Positions 16,726-25,641 are shown, numbered from the stretch's first letter. The stretch: DNA of 41,141 bases from Dendronalium phyllosphericum CENA369 (GCF_016056275.1 NZ_JAECZA010000224.1:33655-74795); one strand, 5' to 3'. Notes: generated by a model not told the origin, from the sequence alone. Numbers and translations are program-made.

Positions 16726-16925
16726 GTTGGATAGTTAGAATATAGCGATCGCAATCCCAAATTAGCCCCCTGGTATATCTAAGCTTGCAAGTGAGTATAC
16801 GGTAAAACCGAATTCTCATACTTAGTAGTGAAATTTTTTCATTATTCGAGATTTGTTTTTGCTAGCGTGGTGATATCGGGATTTATTACCCGCCCAGCAA
16901 GTAGCTAGGGATAGAGAGGTATAAT

Positions 16926-17798
16926 ATGGCTCATTTAAATCTTCGTCGCTCCCAAAATGTCAACGGCGATTTTTATGTAGATACCACTTGTATTGATTGC
17001 GATACATGCCGCTGGATGACTCCTGAAGTTTTTTATAGTGTTGACGAACAGTCGGCAGTATATCATCAACCAAACAATGAAGCAGAAAGATTAGCAGCAC
17101 TCCAAGCGCTTTTAGCTTGTCCCACTAATTCTATTGGCACAGTTGAGAAGCCAGACGATATCAAAATTGCTCAACAAAGTTTTCCGATTTTAGTAGACGA
17201 AAATGTTTATCACTGCGGCTATCATTCAGAAAAATCTTATGGTGGTGCTAGTTATTTCATTCAACTTCCAGAAGGGAACATTTTAGTTGATTCTCCCAGC
17301 TTTGTGACACCATTAGTTAAACGTTTAGAAGATATGGGGGGAATTCGTTATTTATACCTAACTCACAAGGATGATATAGCGGATCATCAAAAGTTTGCCG
17401 AACATTTCCACTGTCAGCGCATTCTCCATGCAGATGAAATTTCCGCAGGGACTCGGAATGTGGAAATACAGCTAACTGGTTTAGAACCATTTTCCCTGAC
17501 TCCAGATTTGCTAATTATTCCAGTTCCCGGTCATAGCAAAGGACATACGGTTCTACTCTACAAAAATAAGTTTCTTTTCACTGGCGACCATCTCGCCTGG
17601 TCAGAAAGCTTGCATCAATTGGTAGCATTCCACGATTTTTGCTGGTATTCCTGGTCAGAACAAATTAAATCGATGCGTAAATTGGCTAATTACTCTTTTG
17701 AATGGGTGCTACCAGGTCATGGGCGCAGGTTCCATGCTGATACCGATACAATGCGCCAGCAGATGCACAAATGTATTAAATTTATGGAAAGCTTTTAA
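16926..17798 (+). CDS. Ferredoxin-like/metallo-beta-lactamase fusion protein
   Basis: A 290-residue protein. Residues 1-75 resemble a single-cluster ferredoxin: CIDCDTC gives Cys22, Cys25 and Cys28, and ACPTNSIG gives Cys65, enough for one 4Fe-4S cluster. Residues 90-285 are an MBL-fold hydrolase with THKDDIADH (147-154; the second His of HxHxDH is replaced and a loop inserted), His203 in PGHSKGH, Asp221 in FTGDH and His265 in LPGHG. The order of metal ligands is otherwise preserved. The substrate is unknown; a redox-linked hydrolase or oxygen-reducing role is only a guess. Confidence 0.9.
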   Translation: MAHLNLRRSQNVNGDFYVDTTCIDCDTCRWMTPEVFYSVDEQSAVYHQPNNEAERLAALQALLACPTNSIGTVEKPDDIKIAQQSFPILVDENVYHCGYHSEKSYGGASYFIQLPEGNILVDSPSFVTPLVKRLEDMGGIRYLYLTHKDDIADHQKFAEHFHCQRILHADEISAGTRNVEIQLTGLEPFSLTPDLLIIPVPGHSKGHTVLLYKNKFLFTGDHLAWSESLHQLVAFHDFCWYSWSEQIKSMRKLANYSFEWVLPGHGRRFHADTDTMRQQMHKCIKFMESF

Positions 17799-17844
17799 AG
17801 CTGAGTGTCAGCGTTATCGAGAAATTAACGCTTTGACTCAGCTT
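17798..17844. terminator. Bidirectional hairpin terminator
   Basis: A two-part stem, AAGCTGAG (17798-17805) with CTCAGCTT (17837-17844), and AGCGTTA (17810-17816) with TAACGCT (17826-17832). It starts at the stop codon of the MBL gene and lies between convergent genes. T-runs are weak on both sides, so efficiency is uncertain. Confidence 0.65.
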
Positions 17845-17904
17845 ATTTGGGTGTCTCGATCCTGAATTTACCTAATGTTTAAGGCTTACCCTTATCAGGA
17901 CTAA

Positions 17905-19125
17905 CTAAGAAGCATTTTGCAACTCAGCCGTGCGTACTGATAGCTGCTGTGTTTGATTACCTCGTCGCACTTTCACTTGTAACACTTGACCAAGGCGACT
18001 ATCTTCTACAATGTTTTGCAACTGTTCGGCACTGGTGACTGTTGTGCCATCAATTTGGACAATAACATCGCCGCGCCGGATACCAGCTGTTGCAGCTGGA
18101 GAATTGGCTACAACTCGGATTACAACTACACCATTAATTTCTGGTATCTGGATTGAAGTATTAGGATCGCTGTTATTTTGCTTTGCTAATTCAGGAGTCA
18201 AAGTTTGCATTTGTACGCCTAAATAAGGGTGAGCAACTTTTCCAGTACGTTGCAATTGAGATGCGATCGCTTTAGCTTTATCAATAGGAATAGCAAAGCC
18301 AATACCCATTGCATCGGGACGAATTGCAGTGTTAATCCCAATCACTTCACCGCGTTCGTTCAATAGTGGCCCGCCGGAGTTACCAGGGTTAATTGCCGCA
18401 TCAGTTTGAATAAAGTCTAAGCGTTTGTCAGAAATGCCGACTTGGGCGCTAGAACGTTTGAGGGTACTGACAATTCCCAAAGTCACAGTATTATCAAATC
18501 CTAAAGGATTACCAACTGCGATCGCCCAGTCTCCTACTTGTACATTACTAGAAGAACCCAAAGAAGCTACTGGCAAATCGTTACCAGCGTTAATTTTTAC
18601 AACCGCTAAATCTGTGACTTCATCAATACCTTGAACTTTTCCTTCAAAAGTGCGGCCATCTTTGAGGCGGACTGTTACTTTATCAGCTTTATCTACCACA
18701 TGGGCATTAGTCAAAATCAACCCACTCTTGTCAATAATAAAACCAGAACCAAGACCCCGTAATTGTTCGGCAGGTAACTGTTGAGGTAAGCCGTCACCAA
18801 AAAACCTGCGGAAAAAGGGGTCTTCCATAAATGGATCGACTCTGCGAGTAATTGTACGTTCTGTATCAATCCTGACAACTGCCGTACCAACGCGATTTAC
18901 AGCCGCAGTCACAAAGCTAGTACTACCGATAGCAGCGGTTGCTGGTGATTGTCGTTGGGCAATCAGTTCTGGTGCATCAGCGTTAGTTATAGGATTGGGC
19001 GCAGGTTCTGCTTGAGAGGGTAACACCCGCAGAGAACTTACTGTTAGCAAAACTCCTAAAAAGATTGCTAGCACATGAGTACTGAGTTGACGTAGAGAAC
19101 GGGTTAGTTTTGATCGCATAATCAC
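17905..19125 (-). CDS. HtrA/Deg family serine protease
   Basis: Exported trypsin-like protease with one PDZ domain (HhoA/HhoB/HtrA group), 406 residues. N-terminal signal/anchor (about 10-37, ending near PSQAEPAP). The catalytic triad is visible as His142 (NAHVV), Asp172 (TDLAVVKI) and Ser250 (NPGNSGGPL). The PDZ domain spans about 300-395 (HPYLGVQMQTLTPELA onward). It degrades or refolds damaged proteins in the periplasm or thylakoid lumen and is usually induced by heat or light stress. GTG 19125 or ATG 19119 may be the start. It is divergent from the metal-sensor gene. Confidence 0.95.
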   Translation of the reverse strand: MIMRSKLTRSLRQLSTHVLAIFLGVLLTVSSLRVLPSQAEPAPNPITNADAPELIAQRQSPATAAIGSTSFVTAAVNRVGTAVVRIDTERTITRRVDPFMEDPFFRRFFGDGLPQQLPAEQLRGLGSGFIIDKSGLILTNAHVVDKADKVTVRLKDGRTFEGKVQGIDEVTDLAVVKINAGNDLPVASLGSSSNVQVGDWAIAVGNPLGFDNTVTLGIVSTLKRSSAQVGISDKRLDFIQTDAAINPGNSGGPLLNERGEVIGINTAIRPDAMGIGFAIPIDKAKAIASQLQRTGKVAHPYLGVQMQTLTPELAKQNNSDPNTSIQIPEINGVVVIRVVANSPAATAGIRRGDVIVQIDGTTVTSAEQLQNIVEDSRLGQVLQVKVRRGNQTQQLSVRTAELQNAS

Positions 19126-19369
19126 AACCTAAATTTATCAGCTTAACTGTTAATTATTCATGACAAGAGGAAACGTAAAGGTTAAAAGCTAATATTTTAT
19201 ACTTCATATTTCCGGTGACAAATCTATCTACAGTTATTTTTACAGCTTGGATGAAAATCCCAACCGACTAAATATCTGCTGTCTATTTTAGGTTTCGCGC
19301 CTCATCCTGCATGACTGGAGTGAGAGTGGGATGCAAGTTACCTGTAATTAAAATTAATTGAATATTTAG

Positions 19370-19418
19370 CTCCATAGCTATTATGGAGATTCCCCCTTTG
19401 CAGGTTCGGGTTTTACCC
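19370..19418. promoter_or_regulatory. Candidate operator region upstream of the metal sensor
   Basis: CTCCATA gctat TATGGAG (19370-19388) is a perfect hairpin. It is followed by CCCCC and GGGTTTTACCC (19408-19418), a G-tract inverted repeat. CsoR-family repressors generally bind G/C-tract inverted repeats near their own promoters, so this is a candidate autoregulatory site 94 nt before the ATG. The rest of 19126-19511 shows nothing else I can name. Confidence 0.3.
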
Positions 19419-19511
19419 ATAAGGACAGGGAAAAGACCTGACTTTCGGTTTTTATAAATAAACCATTGTGGTCTAGGCTAGGATCTTAGTACTACCAGTG
19501 CTTTGATAACC

Positions 19512-19886
19512 ATGAATGGATCGAACTCACTAGCCAATGAATCCTTGCCCATATCCCAGCAAGCAGAACACTCCCATACTCATGATGCAAACCACGAGAA
19601 TGCAGCTCATCCTCACGTCCATAGCGAAGATTCGTTACGGCGAATTGTCAATCGGCTGTCACGTATAGAAGGACACGTTCGCGGTATTAAAACAATGGTG
19701 CAACAAAGTAGCCCTTGTCCTGATGTATTATTACAAATTGCTGCTGTGCGGGGTGCATTGGATCGAGTAGCAAGAATCGTTTTAGACGAACATTTAACTG
19801 AGTGTATTGCTAGAGCAGCTAAAGAAGGCAATATGGAAACTGAAATTGAACAGCTAAAAGCAGCCTTAGATCGGTTTTTACCTTAA
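19512..19886 (+). CDS. CsoR/RcnR-family metal-sensing repressor, InrS-like
   Basis: A 124-residue all-helical DUF156 repressor. The N-terminus is His-rich, with seven His between residues 20 and 37. Core motifs are RIEGHVRGIK (51-60), CPDVLLQIAAVRGAL (69 on) and DEHLTECI (92-99). The ligand set His37, Cys69, His94, Cys98 has exactly the spacing (32, 25, 4) of the Synechocystis nickel sensor InrS (His21, Cys53, His78, Cys82), so Ni(II) sensing is the best guess. ATG 19512 is preferred over an in-frame TTG three codons earlier. No nickel exporter gene is adjacent, and menH follows 169 bp later. Confidence 0.9.
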   Translation: MNGSNSLANESLPISQQAEHSHTHDANHENAAHPHVHSEDSLRRIVNRLSRIEGHVRGIKTMVQQSSPCPDVLLQIAAVRGALDRVARIVLDEHLTECIARAAKEGNMETEIEQLKAALDRFLP

Positions 19887-20055
19887 AAATTCCAAAATAC
19901 AAACAATCAGCTAGTACCACAATATATATTGTGGCAACAGAACTAATTTATCTGTCGAGACCAGAAGCAATGAATAAACTACTTTTCCGCATAGTTTTTT
20001 CAGATTAATTTAGCATTAGTAAATAATTGAGAATCTTGCCTGATTTACTAATTAT

Positions 20056-20880
20056 ATGGGTTGTACTAATTATCAATTTAACTATTCTTTAATATCTAAT
20101 ACAAATAAACCGCTCATTTTATTCTTGCATGGCTTCATGGGCAATATTCAGGAATTTAACGAAGCTATAGAATTACTAACGAATGATTTTTCCTATTTAA
20201 CAATTGACCTTCCCGGACACGGTAAAACTCAAGTCTTAGGTGCTGATGAAGGTTACACAATGGTAAACACTGCCAATGCCTTGATTCATTTATTAGATGA
20301 ATTAAAGATTAATCAATGCTTTTTAGTTGGTTATTCAATGGGTGGTAGATTGGCTTTATATCTTACATTGCATTTCCCAGAAAGGTTTCCTAAAGTTGTT
20401 CTGGAGTCAGCTTCTCCAGGTTTGGCAACAGAACTAGAAAGAATAGAACGAATTAAACAAGATGTTCAAATAGCGAGGAAACTAGCAAGAAGTTTTACCA
20501 AAAGTGATTTTGCCACTTTTCTAGCAACTTGGTACAATCAACCAATTTTTGGTTCTATAAAGAATCATCCTAAATTTGAGAATATGCTAGGAAATCGGTT
20601 ACAGAATCATCCAAATGAATTGATTAAGTCATTACAATTTATGGGTACTGGTAGCCAACCTTCTTTATGGGAAAATCTTAAAAATCATGAAACGCCTTTA
20701 CTTTTGCTAGTTGGTGAATATGATGCAAAATTTATAGATATAAATACACAAATGGCTAAAATAGGGAAATTTTCTCAAATGAAAATAATCAAAAATTCTG
20801 CACATAACATTCATTTTGAAAATACTTTAGAATTTGTGCAAAATATCAGAGAATTTTTCACTAAGCAGCCAGAAAACTAG
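20056..20880 (+). CDS. menH: 2-succinyl-6-hydroxy-2,4-cyclohexadiene-1-carboxylate synthase
   Basis: Alpha/beta-hydrolase of the naphthoquinone (phylloquinone in cyanobacteria) pathway that eliminates pyruvate from SEPHCHC. The oxyanion-side LHGFMGN (24-30), DLPGHGKT (51-58), nucleophile Ser94 in GYSMGG (92-97), ERFPKVVLESASPGL, Asp223 (GEYD) and His250 (SAHN) all fit MenH, including the FMG and SPGL signatures that distinguish it from other hydrolases. The 274-residue length is normal. Its stop is 8 bp from that of the convergent endolysin-like gene. Codon use is more A+T-rich than in neighbours. Confidence 0.9.
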   Translation: MGCTNYQFNYSLISNTNKPLILFLHGFMGNIQEFNEAIELLTNDFSYLTIDLPGHGKTQVLGADEGYTMVNTANALIHLLDELKINQCFLVGYSMGGRLALYLTLHFPERFPKVVLESASPGLATELERIERIKQDVQIARKLARSFTKSDFATFLATWYNQPIFGSIKNHPKFENMLGNRLQNHPNELIKSLQFMGTGSQPSLWENLKNHETPLLLLVGEYDAKFIDINTQMAKIGKFSQMKIIKNSAHNIHFENTLEFVQNIREFFTKQPEN

Positions 20881-20887
20881 ACTATAG

Positions 20888-21604
20888 TTACTTTTTCTTA
20901 GGTTGTGATGTTGGTGTTGCCGTCAAATTTGGTGCTGGTGATTTATTCACTGTTTTTAATTCTTCTTGCAACATCCTTTGATAAATTTTAGGCAAAGAAC
21001 TGCTGACAGAATTAGTTTCTATGCCATATCCCAAACTTGTCCACGTGGGAGATAGTCGCCGCAAAACTTCATTTAACTTTCCTTGACGCAGCAGTTGACT
21101 AATATCAGTTCCCCAAACTTGCGAATCATTTAACCAACGGTAAACTACTAAGTCTTGATCTTCCGGTTCAAAACTATAAGAAACCCAAAACATTAACTGC
21201 TTTGGGTTTGGATGATAACGGGGGGCAAGATTATACCAAGTAGTGTTGATAATTTGATATCTGCCAGCAGCAGTGGAACAATTGCCCGTGTTGGGGCCTG
21301 TGACAATTGTGATGCACATTTCAGGATGGTGACTGAGGTCGTTGAACTGTTGCCCACCATATAACAGAGAATAAGGACGGTTGCTATTTGCTTCACTTGC
21401 TGAGATAGTTCGCATTAAGGCGCGAATATAAGGATCGCCTCCTTTCATAACTAAAGGTGGTTGTTTGACATTAAAGATGGGATCGGAAGGCGATCGCAAG
21501 TCTCCAAATATATACCACTGCAACAAACATATGAAAGCGAGAAGTGCGGCTATTGGCCCAATCAGTTTTTCAACGCCCTTGAATTCAAAGCCTTTCAGAG
21601 TCAA
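20888..21604 (-). CDS. Membrane-anchored lambda-endolysin-like protein
   Basis: A 238-residue protein with one N-terminal membrane segment (about 15-33) and a domain like phage lambda endolysin R. It has an ISASEAN helix with the likely catalytic Glu71, then LLYGGQQFNDLSHHPE (80-95) and STAAGRYQI (110-118), in the same order as SEG, GGxLFxDYSDHPR and STGAGRYQ in R. It would cleave glycan strands. The tail is Pro/Thr/Lys-rich. The start is doubtful: the frame opens at a TTG with AAGGAG almost touching it. No phage genes are nearby, so a domesticated cell-wall enzyme is likely. Confidence 0.82.
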   Translation of the reverse strand: MTLKGFEFKGVEKLIGPIAALLAFICLLQWYIFGDLRSPSDPIFNVKQPPLVMKGGDPYIRALMRTISASEANSNRPYSLLYGGQQFNDLSHHPEMCITIVTGPNTGNCSTAAGRYQIINTTWYNLAPRYHPNPKQLMFWVSYSFEPEDQDLVVYRWLNDSQVWGTDISQLLRQGKLNEVLRRLSPTWTSLGYGIETNSVSSSLPKIYQRMLQEELKTVNKSPAPNLTATPTSQPKKK

Positions 21605-21825
21605 ACTCCTTCAAATTCACTATATTTGCTAACAACAATAACCGACGCACTGATTTCGGTAAAGTTCGCCAACACAGTGCTAGGTGGGGTTTCCTGTAGG
21701 GAAAAGAGGAAGGAGTAAGGGGAACGATCCCTTTGCCCTCTAATATGTAATCATTTACTCCTCTAATTAACTATTCCCCTTTAAGATGTCCGAAGGGCCT
21801 TAATTCCTAACTCAGCATTCTCTAA

Positions 21826-22485
21826 TTAGGCCACGTTAGCAAATAACTCCCCAAAGCTTTTAGAGGTAGCCTCTGATTTGGCAACAATCTCAACAATTTT
21901 ATTACGTGCAGCAGGCTGAGACAGTGACTCAACACAAACCTGAGCGACTTTTTGCCGAGGAATACTACCATCGAATAATGTATCAGCACTTTGCATGACG
22001 ATCGCATCTGTGTTATCTTCATTCTTCAAACCGCCAGGTCGTACAATGGTATAAGTAAGACCACTTTTTTGGATGTACTCCTCCGCTTGCTTTTTCCAAA
22101 CTAAAATCAGCCAGAACAAATTTAGAGGATGGAATAATTGGGAAGTACATAAAGAAGAAACAAAGACAAAATGCTCAATTCCTTTGGTTTTAGCCACATC
22201 GACTAAATTTTTAGTACCTTCAAGATCGATTTTATAAGGCCCGGTGGGGTCGAAGCTGGGTTTAGCGCCGGTGGCGCATAGTAAGACTGTACTATCTCCC
22301 AAAACAGCAGTCAGGCTTTCTGGTTTTAACACATCACCTTCCACTAGTTCAGCCTCAGCTGGCAAAACAGCTCTAGCTGTCTCTACATCCCGCACTAAAG
22401 CACGAACGGGAATGTTCCGCGCTATCAGTTCTTGTACAATTCGGCGACCTGTTTCACCTGTTGCCCCTGCTACAAATGCTTTCAT
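21826..22485 (-). CDS. NmrA/atypical SDR NAD(P)-binding protein
   Basis: A 219-residue Rossmann protein of the atypical short-chain dehydrogenase type, related to Tic62/Ycf39-like proteins. The N-terminus MKAFVAGATGETGRRIVQEL carries the GxxGxxG dinucleotide motif. HFVFVSSLCTSQ (about 105-116) and YTIVRPGGLKNE (145-156) are conserved in this group. The usual YxxxK catalytic pair is not evident, as normal for NmrA-like members, so it may act as a redox sensor or assembly factor. It is a single gene. Confidence 0.88.
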   Translation of the reverse strand: MKAFVAGATGETGRRIVQELIARNIPVRALVRDVETARAVLPAEAELVEGDVLKPESLTAVLGDSTVLLCATGAKPSFDPTGPYKIDLEGTKNLVDVAKTKGIEHFVFVSSLCTSQLFHPLNLFWLILVWKKQAEEYIQKSGLTYTIVRPGGLKNEDNTDAIVMQSADTLFDGSIPRQKVAQVCVESLSQPAARNKIVEIVAKSEATSKSFGELFANVA

Positions 22486-22663
22486 AACACACGCTATCCT
22501 GGGAAACTAATATGTGCTTGTTTTGTTCTTTATTTTAGTGATTTTATAAAGTTCGTGACATATTCTTGAGATTTCAGTCAAAATAGAGTCTCATTGCTAA
22601 ACAACCCAAACAAGCTGGGAATTATTAATATAGACAAACGCCAACTTAGAGGGGAATGCATTG

Positions 22664-23344
22664 ATGCTTTCAACAAACGGCGAATTTCACTCTTTAGAAA
22701 TACCAGAAACTATTTTACCTGTAGCCTCAAGCCAACCAGAAACTGAGGAAACATCCCAGGAAGCATCTGTAGGGATACCGACCAAGTTTTACGGTCGTTA
22801 TAGCGATTGTATGGAAATGTATGCTTCAGTAGATACAGTTGTTAAGTATCTTAATGCTCACAGTTCGTGGTTTACGCGCTGTGCCGAACCAATGAAGGTG
22901 CAACCTCTGGGTGAAAATGGTTATGCTTTGACAATCGGTCGTTTTGGCTCTTTTGGTTATGAGGTAGAGCCAAAAATTGGTTTAGAACTATTACCGCCAG
23001 ATGAAGGAGTTTACCACATTCGGACAATCCCCATTCCTGATTATCAATCTCCTGGTTACGATGTAGACTACCGAGCATCGTTACAGCTAACAAATGCGAC
23101 TAAAAATGTTTCCAACAATCTGGGTGAAGTAACACGAGTGGAATGGGAATTAGATTTAGTAGTTCACCTTCACTTTCCTCGGTTTATTCAGCGATTGCCC
23201 AAGTCTTTAATTCAATCTACAGGCGATCGCGTCCTCAACCAAATTGTCCGTCAAGTCTCTCGCCGCTTAACACGTAAAGTCCAAGAGGATTTTCATCAAT
23301 CTCTGGATATAGCTTTTCCCGGCAGTTTCAAGAAAAAGCGGTGA
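22664..23344 (+). CDS. DUF1997 family protein
   Basis: A 226-residue soluble protein. After a polar, poorly conserved N-terminus (1-40), the domain runs from PTKFYGRYSDCMEMYASVDT to the basic C-terminus. Marked stretches are YALTIGRFGSFGYEVEPKIG and HFPRFIQRLPKSLIQSTGDR. DUF1997 occurs across cyanobacteria and plant plastids, with a START/SRPBCC-like look, and no biochemical role is firmly known to me. ATG 22664 is chosen over a TTG directly before it, with GAGGGG about 10 nt upstream. Confidence 0.85.
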   Translation: MLSTNGEFHSLEIPETILPVASSQPETEETSQEASVGIPTKFYGRYSDCMEMYASVDTVVKYLNAHSSWFTRCAEPMKVQPLGENGYALTIGRFGSFGYEVEPKIGLELLPPDEGVYHIRTIPIPDYQSPGYDVDYRASLQLTNATKNVSNNLGEVTRVEWELDLVVHLHFPRFIQRLPKSLIQSTGDRVLNQIVRQVSRRLTRKVQEDFHQSLDIAFPGSFKKKR

Positions 23345-23428
23345 GTCAGTGGTCAATGGTCAGTGGTCAGTAGCAAAGATAAATAACCAACAACTGACAA
23401 CTGACTACTAACAACTGACAACTAACTA
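23344..23428. repeat. STRR-type heptamer repeats between convergent genes
   Basis: GTCAGTG-type words at the left and AACTGAC-type words at the right make an imperfect inverted arrangement between the DUF1997 and DUF4079 stop codons. The array could fold into a long hairpin and serve as a terminator, which is inferred. Confidence 0.6.
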
Positions 23429-23432
23429 GCCA

Positions 23433-23903
23433 CTATGCATTAGTGAGAATTCTTTGGATAATTTGCACGCCAGTGATAGCCTGCCAAGCAAATAGTCCCA
23501 AAAGCGTGAAATTTAATAAAATGTGAGTTGCCCGCGCCCAATTGGCTCCTTTTTGCATAAAAGGAGATAAGGCGGCAGAAAATGCAATCAAACCTGTCAT
23601 GCCAAGTCCTGCTAGCAGGTGCGGCCCTACAAACAACTTACCATTGTTAATATATGTGACAGCCATACCACCAATCGCACCTGTCACCATCAAAGCTAGA
23701 AGTATTGACCCAATTTGATAGTGTCTGACGTTATATCTACCTTTAATTAGTTCTTTCTTTTCTTCTCCTTGAGCGCTTCTGGTACGCTGTACTTGTAGCC
23801 CTAAATAAGCAGCGTAAAGTGAGATTGCCAATAATACCCACATCAGCAGTGGGTGAAAAAAGTTCAGCCAATATTTAATCGAGGGAGACAGTACCGGATT
23901 CAT
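23433..23903 (-). CDS. DUF4079 membrane protein, copy 1
   Basis: A 156-residue protein with four hydrophobic helices (about 15-36, 64-84, 91-112, 124-147), histidines at helix ends (HPLLMW, RHYQIGSILL, GPHLLAGLG, THILLN) and a basic loop (QRTRSAQGEEKKELIKGR). This is the DUF4079 pattern, found in cyanobacteria and plastids. The regular His placement recalls heme-binding four-helix membrane proteins, but binding is not shown. A second, divergent copy lies at 40616-41077. Confidence 0.88.
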   Translation of the reverse strand: MNPVLSPSIKYWLNFFHPLLMWVLLAISLYAAYLGLQVQRTRSAQGEEKKELIKGRYNVRHYQIGSILLALMVTGAIGGMAVTYINNGKLFVGPHLLAGLGMTGLIAFSAALSPFMQKGANWARATHILLNFTLLGLFAWQAITGVQIIQRILTNA

Positions 23904-24132
23904 TGTGTTCTCGCTGAATTCTTAAATCTTCATAAAAATTAGCATAACTCTAAGTTTAGTGCTTAAAGTGGCCTGGGGTAAAAGATATTGAGATGGCAAA
24001 AAAGAAACAAGGAATAATTATCCAAAAACTTTTTCCTGTGCTTCTCCCTAAGCTGCTTGCAAAAGTGGTTAAACGATCTCAGACTAAATTTTGAGACTAG
24101 ACGAACAAAACCCGTTGGTGCGGGAATGATTC

Positions 24133-25413
24133 ATGACTGAAAACAACGATTTGCTGCTGAAAGCTGCTAAGAGTGGCGATATCAAGCGGCTGGGTGCGCT
24201 ACTGGCTGCTGGTGTTGAGTTAGACGCGTGCGATCGCAATGGAACCACGGCTTTAATGTTTGCTGCCAATTTAGGTTACACCGAAATTGTGCGATCGCTG
24301 CTGGATGCTGGGGCCAATATTAACTTGCCTAGAAAACGCTATAGATTGACAGCCTTGATGTTAGCTGCCAGTGCTAATCAGCTTGATATTGTACAGCTTT
24401 TAATATCCAAAGGAGCAGATGTAGATGCAGTTAATGAAGATGGCAGCACAGCTTTGATGGCAGCAGCACTCAAAGGTTATGTTGATGTGGTGAGAGTTTT
24501 ATTGGCTGCTGATGCCAAAGTTAATTTTAGCGACAAAGATGATGATACTGCTTTAAAACTAGCTGTCAAACACGGACACACAGTAGTTTTAAAAGCGTTA
24601 TTACAAAATGGCGCAGATGTCAATCATCAAGATGAAGAAGGCGAGACACCCTTGATGGTAGCAGCAGACTTGGGAAATCTGGATATTGTACAAGCATTAC
24701 TGGAAGCTGGAGCTGATGCGAACCTGACAAATGCGGATGGTGGAACTGCACTATTTGCAGCGGCAGCAGCCGGACATAGTGCGATCGCATCTGCTTTACT
24801 AAATCGAGATACCCAAATTAATCTTCAAGATAAAGATGGTGAAACTGCCCTCCATCTTGCTGTTGTCGAAGGTTACATTGATGTAGTGCAAGTATTATTG
24901 AACCGGAGTGCAAATGTCCAGATTAGAAACCACCTAGGTGATACGCCAATGCTTGTAGCGGCATTACAAGGACATAGCCAAATCGTTGAAGCACTACTGC
25001 GTTGTGGTGCAGATGTAAATGATGAAAACCTAGGTGAAGTACCTTTGAGACTGGCTGTATCGCAGGGACATACCCAGACGGTAAAGGTATTGCTAGACTA
25101 TGGGGCTGATGCCAATATTTTGGGAGATGATGGCAAAACAGTTTTGATTAAAGCTACCGAACGCAACTCCACAGGAATTATCAAGCTATTATTGGCAAAA
25201 GGAGCAGATGTAAACTTTCAAGATTCCGCAGGAGCGACGGCATTGATGTGGGCTGCCTCTGGAGGCTATGGTGAGGCTGTACAGATATTGCTTCAAGCTG
25301 GGGCAGACATAAATGTGAAAAATCGGGGTGGTTATACTGCCTTGATGATTGCGGAATTTAATGGCTATAGAGATATAGTCAGCAGTTTAAAGAAGGCTGG
25401 AGCACAGGAATAG
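24133..25413 (+). CDS. Ankyrin-repeat protein
   Basis: A 426-residue protein made almost entirely of about thirteen 33-residue ankyrin repeats (for example DGSTALMAAALKGYVDVVRV then LLAADAKVNF). The first repeat is an N-terminal half-repeat (LLLKAAKSGDIKRLGALL) and the last a short cap ending SSLKKAGAQE. There is no signal peptide or membrane segment, so it is probably a cytoplasmic protein-binding scaffold. Ligands cannot be predicted. Repeats diverge at DNA level, so this is an old, stable array. No partner gene is adjacent. Confidence 0.95.
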   Translation: MTENNDLLLKAAKSGDIKRLGALLAAGVELDACDRNGTTALMFAANLGYTEIVRSLLDAGANINLPRKRYRLTALMLAASANQLDIVQLLISKGADVDAVNEDGSTALMAAALKGYVDVVRVLLAADAKVNFSDKDDDTALKLAVKHGHTVVLKALLQNGADVNHQDEEGETPLMVAADLGNLDIVQALLEAGADANLTNADGGTALFAAAAAGHSAIASALLNRDTQINLQDKDGETALHLAVVEGYIDVVQVLLNRSANVQIRNHLGDTPMLVAALQGHSQIVEALLRCGADVNDENLGEVPLRLAVSQGHTQTVKVLLDYGADANILGDDGKTVLIKATERNSTGIIKLLLAKGADVNFQDSAGATALMWAASGGYGEAVQILLQAGADINVKNRGGYTALMIAEFNGYRDIVSSLKKAGAQE

Positions 25414-25499
25414 TTATTCTAGAGGCGCGAGAAAGGTTGCCGATTTCTCAGCAAAATTGTTGATAAGCTGTTACGCTTTTAAATTGCACATTGACCAAA

Positions 25500-25533
25500 G
25501 TTGACTGTTGACAGTCAATAGTCAGCGGTCAAC
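25500..25533. repeat. STRR-like repeat with hairpin
   Basis: TTGACTG ttga CAGTCAA (25501-25518) is a perfect 7-bp hairpin within a GTCAAC/GTTGAC array, in the spacer after the ankyrin gene. Confidence 0.5.
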
Positions 25534-25641
25534 AACCACTATGAGTATTTCTGAAAATAATAGCCGTAGCCACAACCTTTAAGACAGTTGTGATTGCTCA
25601 AAGGCTTAAAGCAACTGGTTTTTTACTCAGCACTCAGCAAC

